Below, piece after piece: positions 37,901 to 49,900 of a stretch of 64,000 nt of DNA. The number at the start of each line of letters is the position of its first letter. Positions within the stretch are counted from its first letter, which is position 1. Source of the stretch: Certhia americana (taxonomy: Eukaryota; Chordata; Aves; Passeriformes; Certhiidae); the NCBI GenBank assembly GCA_018697195.1, contig CM031858.1, positions 124,697,234-124,761,233 on the forward strand. The letters run 5' to 3'. Under the pieces are notes generated by a model that saw only the letters and a list, made by a program, of their open reading frames with translations, ran no database searches and was not told where the DNA came from. Position numbers and translations under genes: made by a program.

Positions 37901-40900
37901 ATTTTCCTCTGTAGCTGCACGTGGTTAAGAAGCTACTGATAGCTTACTTTTTGAGAAGATCCATTTATCAGGGTAAGAATTAATTTGGGGGCACAGGGAA
38001 CTGCTGTAGAGCAAGATGGGTTTTTCTTAATACTTCCTGCCCTCACTGTTCTTCCTCGCAGGGACAGAGTATGCTGATGGAACAGTAGGAGAATGAAAAC
38101 TAAGCAAACTAAACTTGTAGTAGCAGTTTTTGATCATCTGTTTCTGCTCCTGTTAGCTTTTGAGCAAGTTTAATAAATGAATAATACATATGAAATAGTA
38201 ATTAGTAATTTATCTTTGTGTGTATTCAGAAAAGCCTGTTTGAAACTGAGCAGAGTATTAGTTTCCTTAAGCAGTCTCTGTTCTGTTACAGCACTTCTTA
38301 ATCTCTCCCACAGAGAGAAGTTTTTGACTGAGAACACTGAAGATTCCACAAATTGAAATGAAATTGTGCTGGTTTTTATCATTTATTTATTGCTAGTGTT
38401 TATTAAGGGATGAGGTGGTTTGGTGTTGAGGTAACTTAGTTGATGAGAATATGGGGTCTGTATTCTGAAAATATAATTGACATCTAAGCAAATATTATTA
38501 GTTTGTTCTCATTAGAAAAACAGAACCCTTATGATGGTGTGTCATGTAAGTAACAGAAGTTTGCAAATACACTTTTTCCTGCAATTATTTTCTGCACCTT
38601 GCCTTCTGTTGAACTGCGTTAGTTTTTTTCTGTATCAATGTCTAAATCTCTCAAAGTAGTACTATTTTATTAATTTTTCTCATAATAAATGCCAGTTCTA
38701 CTTGTCATACTTGGTGTACATAGACTTGATAACTGCTCAGATGTCAGGACTCCATTTGAGTTGTGGCACTGGGGTTAACTGTTGCAGTAAAACAGTTGGT
38801 ATTAGTACTGCAGTTAGTTTTAGAAATATTTATGCACCCACTTCTGTAAAGTTATAATACTAATTAAAGCTGTAATACTGATTGATTTCTTTCTCCAACA
38901 CACACCCCTATAGCTTGGACACAGGTTGCCTAATATCACATTTTTCTGCTCAACCTTCTGGTCTTGTCATAATGAAGATTTCAGTCATGGTTTTCTGTAG
39001 CACATTTGTGATCTGCAGCTCCTCCTCACCTTGCTGGCTCAGGAAACAAAAACCCCACATTGTTAATATCAATTTATTTTTTATCCCAGCTTGATTGGGA
39101 CAAAAAATACTTGCTTATACTTGCTCAATTAAAATGTACTCTATCTCCATTATTTAATCAGACATTTGTCAAAACAAAAGAACTGCTGCAGGTTGTTTTT
39201 TAAATTTTATGCGGTGTTTAATGCGTTCTCAGAGACTGGAATTGGCAGCTCTCCTAGCATCTACCTAATATTTACTGTGTGAGGTGCAAATCGCTGATGA
39301 TTGATGAGTGTGACAGCCCTTTAGGGTACCTTACTTTTCATCTTCATCTGATCCAGTGTCAGTGTAATTGGTATTTTGAAACTATGCAGTGCTCCTGTGC
39401 TGAAGTGACAGGAAACTAGTCCAGAACCAAAATCTGCTGAGAACTTAGAGTGACAGCCTTAGCTGTCCCATATCTGGAGCAAACTGTTTCACAGCCTTGA
39501 TCTGAGGGACTACTTGGGGTGTGTCAGAAAGGGCCCAGAAAAAACTAAGATGAGGTTGGGCGAAGATCGATTTCTTGTTTGCACATAACAGCCTAATTGT
39601 TTTGATTTCTTTCTCTTCAATGAAGTGTATTTCTAGGAAGGGTAGAGATTCAGAAGCAACTTGAATCTGACAGCAAACTGAAATATCTCTGCAGGAGATG
39701 CTGAAATGGCACAGTTTCTGTTTTGGTTATACTGGGCCTTATTTGCTGCTTACCCTAATGTAAACACTGTTTTAGATGCAGTTACAGCCTCAGTTGTCGT
39801 TCCAGTGATTCACACTGGGATTATAAATTGAGATGAGTACTGATTTAATCCACTAATGCCTGTTGGGTGGAAAGTTACTTTTTAGATATATGTAGCTGAT
39901 TTCTGCCATAGTCACAAATTAGGAGTAGTACTTTCCTGCAATGTGTATTTTAGCCCCAGAATAGTTTATGGGCTCATCACAGTGCTAGCATTTCCTTCTT
40001 CATACCAATTTTGACCTGCAATATTGAGGGAGGTGAGCTTTAACATCACCTCTTGCCACCCTAGTGAGGTATTTTAAGAGATGAGAGAAGAAAAGAATTT
40101 GGCTTGGAGCTACCCTGTTTTGAACTTTCCTTGCTTGCTAGGAAAGAAGAGAGAATCTTGGAGATCTAGTATGAAACAGACTGTCATTGTCTCTTGATGG
40201 CAGCATATGTCAACCCATATAAGTATGGTCTCAAATATGCCAGTCTGTGTTTTCTGCTTTCTCCTAGCTGCTGCTTTGTAGCATCTCTGAATCATCTTTA
40301 TCTAAACATGAGTAAGAAGTCTTCTATGTGCGTTAAAATCCAGTTCAGATCTCTTGACCTCTCCCTGTCTGAACTAATCTTTAGTAAAGGATTTGGTGTT
40401 GGATTGTCTGAAAATACCAGGTTTTAGCAAAATTTTGAAGGTGTGTTTGAGATCACACCTTAAAAAGGTATGTGTAGTAAGTATTGTGTGTGTGTAGTAA
40501 GTATTGTGTCAGTATTGCCACTAGAAAGTTTGGGAGGCTTATTTCAAGAAAGTCTTTGTTAAATATTGTAGTGGAAGCTTAAGTCGGGGTTTTTTTGGTC
40601 ATCTGCAGTATTTTGTCTGCTTGTCATGTGATACACTGTTTAATCCTAAACCTGCTGCAGTTCAAAAGCAAAAGTTAAACACTTAATTCGTAAATCTGTA
40701 TAAGAAATATATTTGCTGTTATATCTACTTTAGCAATGTTTTCTTTAAAACATTCAAGACAGATTGGGACATACAAACCTAATCTGTGTATACATAGCTC
40801 AGCGTGAAGAAAATGTTGAATCACTTATCAACGTTGTGCTAATTAAGTGGAGGTTTCTGGGGAAGAACAAGGGATTGGATATGTAAGAATCATCTAGTTA

Positions 40901-43900
40901 AATCTTTGGAAAGAGAGGCTGCTGAGTCTTTAATATATATGGGTAGGGAATAACAAGTACTTCACACTTTAATATATATTTTCTTACTTTTGGATGAAAT
41001 TTCCCTTCCTTTGCCCTCAAGGCAAATCTGCTGGTTCTATTTGTTTCAGGCTTGGGGGTGGAAGGTGCAGAATGAGAGCGTGATTTTTAGTTTTCAGAAA
41101 TATCTTGTTAATTGTATATTCCTGTGTGCCTTTGTGATCAAGAACATAAATATCAAAAAAAAGTAATTCTTTAGCTTATTTTCATATCCTCATTATAGTG
41201 CTGAAGAACTAAGGAGAGCATTTATTAAGAGCTAATTATGTTTGTGTGGTTTTTTTAATTGCAGGAGGCAGAGTTACCATCAGAACTGAATAATGAAGGA
41301 TACTGTGATTTTAACAGCAGGCCAAATGAGAACTCTTACTGCTATCAGCTCCTGCAAGAGCTCAACGAGCAGAGGAAGAAAGGCATTCTTTGTGATGTTA
41401 ATATTGTGGTGAGTGGGAGGGTCTTCAGAGCTCACAAGAACATCCTGGTTGCAGGCAGCCGCTTCTTTAAGACTCTGTATTGCTTTACAAACAAAGAAAG
41501 CCGTAACCAAACCACTGTTACCTATTTAGACGTTGTTGCTGTTCAAGGTTTTTCTGTCATCTTGGACTTCTTATATTCTGGTAACCTCGTGCTTACGAGC
41601 CAAAACGCCATTGAAGTGATGTCGGTGGCCAGCTACCTTCAGATGACGGAGGTTGTCCAGTCCTGCCGCAACTTCATTAAAGATGCCTTAAACATAAGTA
41701 TAAAATCAGAAGCTCCAGAGACTGTTGTAGTGGATTACAACAGAAGATCTGTTAGTAGGGATGGTTTATCTCCAAGGGATCAAAAAGTTGCCAGCTTCTG
41801 GGCAACACGAAACCTTACCAACTTGGCAAGTAGCATAAAAACTGAGAATGATCCCTACCCTATTGATGAGGGCCAAATGGAAAGCTACCAAATGAATGAC
41901 TGCAGTTGGGTCCAGGACAGCTCACCTGAAATGGCTGAAAATGAATCTCAAGGTGAGGGAAAAGTTTTCGTGTGGAATGACATGGGTGCACAGGGACAAT
42001 CAGTTCAAGAACCTGGAAAAGCAAGAAGGAAAAACCAAACTGCAAAGAGATTTATTTATAATATACCACCTAATACTGAAGAGAACTCTGAAGATTGCTC
42101 AGTGTTGCAACCATCAGTCCCGTATCCAGAAGAAGATTTGTCATTTATTAAAGAAGAAGCAGGTAAATATTGCTTAATGCCAATTATGTAATTTGAAAAT
42201 TAAAGTATTGACTGAAGTACCTGACTTTGTAACTTTTCTTTTTTGTTTTTTAAAGTATTATGCTCTATGAATAGTTAATGTATGCATTTGAAGTATTGTC
42301 ATTTACCTGCCTCGATTTTTGATGAATTAATCGTTTTGAAAACTTAACTGCAGTTTAGGAGCAAAGTTAGGGGTGGATTTGAGACATTGCTGGAACAAAA
42401 CTCTTTAGATTTGCTTGTTTCTAAAGCAGTTGAAACTGTATGCTTGCTTCAAGCATGAAGGAACTGTGGATGTCCTGTTTCCTCCAGGGGCCCTGCTCCG
42501 CTCCTGCTCACGGGGCTGGGGGCCACAGGTGAGCAGTGGTCCCATTGGGGACCCACGGCCATGCTGTGCAGTGCCAGCAGCACCTGGGCACTGCAGTGAC
42601 ACATGCCAGTGCAGAGCAGGGTGTGCTGGGACTGGGGATGTGTTTCTCCAGTACAAGAGACTTTCATGTGCTTAGTGAGTAGTGTGACACAACAGAGCAG
42701 CTGTGCTGAAGAGCACTTCTGCACTGCTTCGGGGATGTTACTTATCTCTGGTCTTCATCTCTTAGCTCTGGGTAGGTCTGCTTTAGCTTTACTTGGAAGT
42801 GTGCACTTGTGAAGTGGATTTCCTGTACTTGGCGAACTGGCTAAGCATTGTTAGACTGCACAGGATTCCTTCTGGCTGAACTGAGGGTAGAAGCTGTGTT
42901 TCAGGGATATGACAGTCGCTAATATTCGTCAGGTCCACAGCACCAGATTAGATCTAGCCTAAATGAAGCACCTTTAGCTGCAGATAGTGGGGGATGTTGA
43001 GTCCTCAGCACCTACTCAGCAATTCTGCCTATGCTGGGCTATGCAACTTGCAGCGCCATGAGAAAGCACAACAGAGGATCTGAAGTGATTTCTGTTGATT
43101 ATTTATATGGGATAAATATTCAGTGTCTTTTGCTGATGGAAATACAGAGAATATGTCTACTGTATGATGGCACCACCAAGCGATCTAAATAGTTGTTTGG
43201 CTTCTGTGAAATTTTGTATGTGTGCTGTGAAGATTTTTTTGAGAAATAACAGAGGACATGGGCAGTGCAATATGTTCAGTCCTTGTTAATTTTTTTATTT
43301 TTTTGACAGAAGCACCAATGTTTCCAGTAAGTTGTTATGCTAAAGAATTAAATTGCAGAATACATCCATGTAACATTTTGATGAAAAAAACTGGATTGGA
43401 GACAGAGCATACTGAATATGTGTTGTGGTGTCTGTCCAAAACCATTGAATGTTCTGTGACTGCAGGGGGAAATTTATTTTACTGAGCTCTAAAATACTAG
43501 TCAACTAGTGATCTCCTTGGTATTTTCAGAGCACAGCATATATGTTCCCAAGTACATAATTACATTTTCTGTCAGTGTCAGAATTCTTCTGGAAGTACAT
43601 ATCCAACATTTTTGTAATAATACCTTCACTTTTATTAAGTTTTTGCATGCATATTATTTGAAACAAGAAGAGTGACTGAAGTAGGGTTTAGTATAGCTCA
43701 GTTTTCACCCATAGTCTATTCTTCAGCTTTTGGTATTTTCTACTTGTGGCTTTTTTCTTTGCTTTGCAGGTAGATTCCACTCTTAAACACACTTTTTAAC
43801 TGCTCCCTCTATGCCAAAGAAAAGGTGGAAGAGGGAGCAGTGGAGAGTTGGAAGAATGTCAAGAATGAGTTGTAGAGTAACCTGCAGGTTACACAATAAC

Positions 43901-46900
43901 TTTTTAGTTTTGGATTAAATTTCTTGTGGGGATGAAAAACTAACAAAAATAATGGGCAGTGAGAGGTAAAAATGCCTAAGAAAATGTTATTGGAATAGAT
44001 ATACAACAATTCTATAAGAAGAAAAAGAAGGAGTAGTGAATTTTTGTGTTCAGAGCTAACGAGTGTGCTCTCTTGTTGGTTGCTAAAACAGAAAAAACGA
44101 GCTTCTACTATTATGCTTTGTCATGTTCTGATGGGGATAACACCAGTGGTTAAGAACTGTCAATTGCATGCAGAGTGAGTTTCTGTGCCCTTGATTTAGG
44201 TTTTGGTCAGTCTGGTGCTTTTGTGATGGGAAGTAATTGCTGTAGATGTGGTAGAAGGGAACCCTACTTAAGATCACTGCTCTCACTACAAAAGTTTATC
44301 CCTGAAACCACTTTCTTGAATTCTATGGTAAATGAATTTTCTGGTTTGGTACAGTTGGTAAGTATTAGATAATAAACAGTAAAAGCTTTCTGCAGCATCT
44401 GCTACCCCTCTTGTTCCAGTAAAGCAAATATGTTAAACTGCTCCTTGCTGAACATGAGTTTTTCAACACATATCCAGTAAGGATATGTTAGCTGCTTCCT
44501 CCTCTCACCCTGTGTTGTCAGTGAGTTTATATTTGACACCTTCCCTGTAAAAGTAGCACATTGGTTAGCTTTAAAGAAGCTTTTGAGAAGTTAGGACGGG
44601 TTTGAAATTCCTTGTACTGTCTTACATTTACTTACATTTTGCTTAAGTTTTCAAGACTTCTCCAGTTTTAGCTATTTTAGTTAAAGTAGCTATTTAACTA
44701 AAGCATAGAATGTTACCACCTATTTTAGCATTTTACTTCCTAGTTGATAATCTGCCAAAAAAATTCTTTTACTGTTTACAGCCATCATCCAATTAACCGT
44801 TTATCATGGTGAAAATAACCATGCAGTCAACATATCACAGTCAGTGTTACAGTGTTACAAAAGTTTATAAAAGCTCAGTGAACATAATTCATCATGTTCT
44901 TAATGTCTGTTCATGGGGTGATTATATCAATTTTCATTACTTCTGGGTATGTCTTTCATCTGGGGTTTAGTTGGTTTGGTTTGGGGGGATTTTTTTGGGT
45001 GGTTTTTTGTTTGTTAGTTTGGGGTTTTTTGGGGGGGCGTTGTTTGGTTTGTGGGGGTTTTTGTTTGTTTGGGGTGGGTGGTTTTTTGGGTTTTTTTTTT
45101 TTGTTTTTTTTTTTTGTTTTTTTTTTGGTTGGAGGTGGGGAAAGCAATTTGTGCAAATGTCCTATCCTCAGACATCAAAAACACAGCTGTGAAGTATTGC
45201 TTATGCTTTCTGGACCATGTTGATGTTTAGGAGACTTGCATGCAATATCCCAGTTGCTTTATGAAGCTACAAGTGTATAATTTGTTACTATGATTTGCAG
45301 GCTAGATAATGCTGTTGTGTACTTTGGTGGGGATGAGGGAAAGGGTAACAAGTACAGGATTAAAACAGCCCTTGGTGGAACAAGAGGGTTCCTGACTGAT
45401 TTTATAGGGGTTCTTAAGGAATTTAATTCAGCTTGCTGTAGAAACAACTACTTTTCAGAAGGATACAAACAGTAGCTAATCCTGCTTACAAGAAATGTAG
45501 TGCTGGTTCCAGCTTTTGTCATGATGCAAGGGAGGAGCATAACATGTAACTTGATTAGGGCTTTACAATAAAGACAGGTATCTTTGTATTTGAAGAAATC
45601 AAGATTGATGGACTTACCAGAACACGTATATATTTCTTGTTGGGGTAAGCCCCACTTGACTGACTGTGTTACAAAAGAAAAAAGAATTGTATATTTTTCC
45701 TACTTTTCCATGGTATTATAACTCTCAGTCAGATTTTCTTTAGACCTCAAGCTGATGCCCTAATTATAAGACTTAAGTTCCTTGGTGGACCTTTAACCAT
45801 TTTATTTGCCCCATTCCCTAGGTAATCCAGTATTGAAGGTGTCAAAAGTTTTTAGAAGGATCTGAAAACACTGCAGTATCTGAGGGTCAACCTCTTCCCC
45901 ATTTATTAAATTTACCTCTCCCAGGGATCCCCCAAAGATGAGAAGATCTCTCATCACATTCTCACAGTATAGTCTGTCACTGAGCTTTCAACTCCCAAGC
46001 AATGTTTTGTGTATTACTGCTGTTGATTTGTTTTGGGCTTTTTTTTTTTTTTTTCTTAATGGGTTGGGGAAGAAGGTTTTGTGGTGTCTACAGATCTTCT
46101 CTGCCTGAAGATTCTTTTGTGTCCCAGTGCAATGGATTGACTTATTAAAAAAAATCAATATGAAGTGCAGATTTTTTCAGTTGTGAAATAGCGATGGTGA
46201 TGATAGCAACTCCATAAATAAAAATGGTCCATGAGGACAATTAGTTCCCCCACCAATAAATGGTCTGCATAAGGAAAGTTCTTTACTTTCTTGTGTTTCA
46301 CTGGTACAGTTGTTGGAGGAGATCAGCAAAATAGCTTTTGCTTTCTTGGGAAGGAATTTTTCAGAGAAGGTATGATAATCAAGTTGAAAAGCTAGATCTG
46401 ACTCCATAGTCATGGCAATAATACCACTTTTTCATGAATAAAAAACAGTAAAAATTGGGAGCAATAGATAGAGTATGAATAAGATTGTGTTGGCAAAATA
46501 TCTTAAGTATGTCTGAGCCTCTGTTGCAAGAGGCAGTTGAGCAGTGAAGGCTTCCAGAATAAGCCTTTTCAGAAGAAGCAAGATGTGAGGAATACTCAGA
46601 GACCAAAGGGAGTGCGAGATACTTTCTTTTCCCCACCTGCCTGGTATGTCAGTCTTGGCAGTGCTGTTTCCTCTGTTTTCCTCTTACCTGACATAAGCAA
46701 CAAATCCAGCTCTGTAGTAGCAATCCAGATTGTAACAGTAGATTACCACTGCTTTCCTTACAGTCCTTGAAACCTATGGCCTAATCACTCATCCTGTCTA
46801 CTTTCTGTCTTTTTTAATTGATCTAGATGAGCCGTCGGTGTCAAAAAATGTAGTGAAAAATAGTAGTTATTTTTCTCTTATTTTGGCACTGTTTCTAGAG

Positions 46901-49900
46901 CTAATATATGTAAAGAAAACAGAAGTTAATTTCACTACAAACAGCTGTATCTTTGCATCTTTTCCCTCAATGCACCATATATGTGTCCTTTTCAATAATG
47001 ACCTCTTCAATGGTGTCTGTCAATGAACTTCTCATTATTTCCCATATCATCTGCTGCTCAGTAATGTATCTTTTTCTGCCCTGCAAATCAGGATATTTCA
47101 AGTTGCAGAAAAGGAGTGAAACTTGTCAAACTAAGGATGTTTCTGGCTTAGACAGGTTCACTCTGGTGGTGTATGCCTACCTCTTGCCTTCAAAACTGAA
47201 AATCATTGTATCTGGCTTCTGGTTATCCTTTTTTTCAGAGAACAAACAGAGTAGAACAAAAAAAATCCTTTAACAATGTTTTGGATAGCTTTTGTTAGTG
47301 GTGTAAAAGCCACACAACCACTTCATTTTATTTCACACTGTCCTTATCTCTTCTCAGATCAACATAGTGTGAGTTTTAGTGCTGATGGTTAATTCAACTC
47401 CATTGTATTCTGTTGTATTTATTATTATTTTGGCTTTGCTTGTTGCTGACCTTTATTAAAGATCAGATTACTGATAGCCTTTCATACATGCAGGCTTGAA
47501 GAACAGCTAAATGTTTGAGGTTAAATGACATTTGGATTGTTAACTTACACCTCTTAGAAATTAATTGAAGTGTAAAAAGGTAACCTTAGATAAGAGAAGA
47601 ATTGTGGTTAGGTGGCTTGTCTGGAGACAGAGAATATTTTTGCTTCCAATTAGCATTCCCCCCACCTTAGAGATCTGCCTTACCTGTCTGTACTTTCCTC
47701 CTTTGCACCCCATTCCCAGTATGACTGCATCCATAGTTGCTTTCAGCCTCCTATCATCTGGCTTTAAGCTGACCAGAACAGGTCAGATGATGATTGTGTC
47801 TAGTTTTGCAAGCAAGTTTTAGTGGGACAGTAGCCTGGGTGAGAGGAGAAGTGGAAGAAGATATTATGAGCCACAGGGGTCTGTAAATCTGTTGCATTCT
47901 GGAAGCTTACCTGACTGTAGGCTCTATATCCAGCTGGGGAAGGTAGTAGAGGCTAGGTATTGCACTTCCAGCTTCCACTCTGTGTGTAATTCAAGTCTAT
48001 CCTGTTTGGATGAGCAATTAGACACTAAAGATGCCTTTTTTGTGGTTTTGTTTTGAACACGTTAAATGTGTGCTTAATCTAGAAAGCAGGTTTTCTAGGT
48101 CAACGAATTATTCTAAGAATAAGCATTAGGTTTAATTATTATCTACTTAGTCATGTATACAGGGACTGAAGCATGTGTAGCAACCTCTTTATCTCTTGTG
48201 GTATCTGTGCTGGTGTTCTTTCATGTTATAGTGTGTCTTTTCTTCCAGTTGAAAGATTTAGTAGCTACTATCTTCACTAGATGACAACTCTTAAAACTGT
48301 TTGGCTCTATGCTGAGTCTTGTGCTAAGATCTTGAACTATGCAGTGGTTTGAGCTCCTAAGTTCCTTCCAATTTACTTACCAGCTGTATACATAAATGTT
48401 CCTAGAGACATTTAGTTTGTGTTCTCTTAAATACAGAAGAATTACCAAAGCGACAGTGTTGTAAAATGCGTTCAGCTTGGTCCAGCTCTTACCTATGGTC
48501 AGTCTTTGGAGTGTGCTTATTCTGAAGGAGGCTATACAATAGTCCCTGTACAATGTTACATCTGTATGCAGTAAAGACTTGGGTCTGTTGATCTTGCAGA
48601 TATCCATCCTATAAGGGAGGGAAGAGTGATTGAAATATTACTGACTGACCTTCCACTGTTCAGCTACAGTTCTCGTACCAGGAGAAAAATCTATAAAGAA
48701 AGGATCTAATATTTTAAGTGTTACAGAAGTAGGTGTTGTTTCTTTTCCACTGCTAGATCCTGAAGCCTGCTGTAATTTGGAGGCTTTTAGTCTTAAGATC
48801 AAGTCATCTTTGCTCTTACCCAGACTGTACAATACTGCTTCCTCACTAATCCTTTCTTGTGTATTACAGAAGGAAGTCTTCCTCCTCACCTCAAAGGAAT
48901 GTGTAGTTGGCATGTCTATAGGGTATCTGTGTTCTGTTCCTTGAGCTGTTGAGATGCCATTGCTGGAGTCCATCACTCTGAATTAGTATAAGGAGTTCTT
49001 GCCTCTTTTGGACATAACAGAAGTTATGAGAGAGGAGGCGGGAGAGAGAGGTTTATTCCCTTGCTCTTCTTTCTTTAATAGCAAAATAGGTAGTTAGATG
49101 AGCTAAAATACTGCTTTTTTTTTTTTTTTTTTCATTCACTCAAACTCTGCTTTTTAAGAGCTCTGGTGGAATGCCTAGTTTGGCAGTCATGGTCTAGCTT
49201 TGCTTGTTGCTTGCTATTGTCTAATGGATAGGATAGAATTATAAGCTTCCAACTTGCTAAGTGATATCCTTTTGAACTGTTTTCTTATGTTGCACACCAA
49301 ATCACTGTTGCCAGTGGTAATGCTGCCTGAAGCAGTAAATGAAACTACTGTATGTGCCTCATGCTGTGAGAGTTTCTAATCTGTATTTTTTTAGAGTAAA
49401 ACTGCAGGTTGAAAGTGTTTAAATGTGCAGCTTCCACTAGCTGCATGAAATTCCAGTTTAGCCTACAAGAATTTCCTTTTCCATCAAAACTCCTTGGAAT
49501 GAAGAGTGTAGAGATAAAAGGAAATCTTTGGACTGTTAAAATGCATAGTTTCAGGCTTGACAGCAAAAATACATCTCCTCAAGACTTTTCACAGTGGTCA
49601 TATTGGGAATCCAGTTTGAGGACTCAACTACCATCCAGAGGAAAAAAAAGGAAATCTGCCAGTTACCACTGCAGTTTGTTTATTTAACAACTCTTCGCAT
49701 GTGAGGAAAGTAATGGATTTATGAGTTCATGTTTTCCAATAAACTCCTGTCTTGGGGATTGTGGGGAACATTGGTTTGCACTATTGACAGAAGAGCTTTT
49801 GTTCAACAAATATGATTTTGTGAAATTCTTAGTGCAGCTTGATTGTGTACTATTTATAATTCTCTTCTCTGTGCTCTGTAATAGTGACTTCGTGTTCAAC

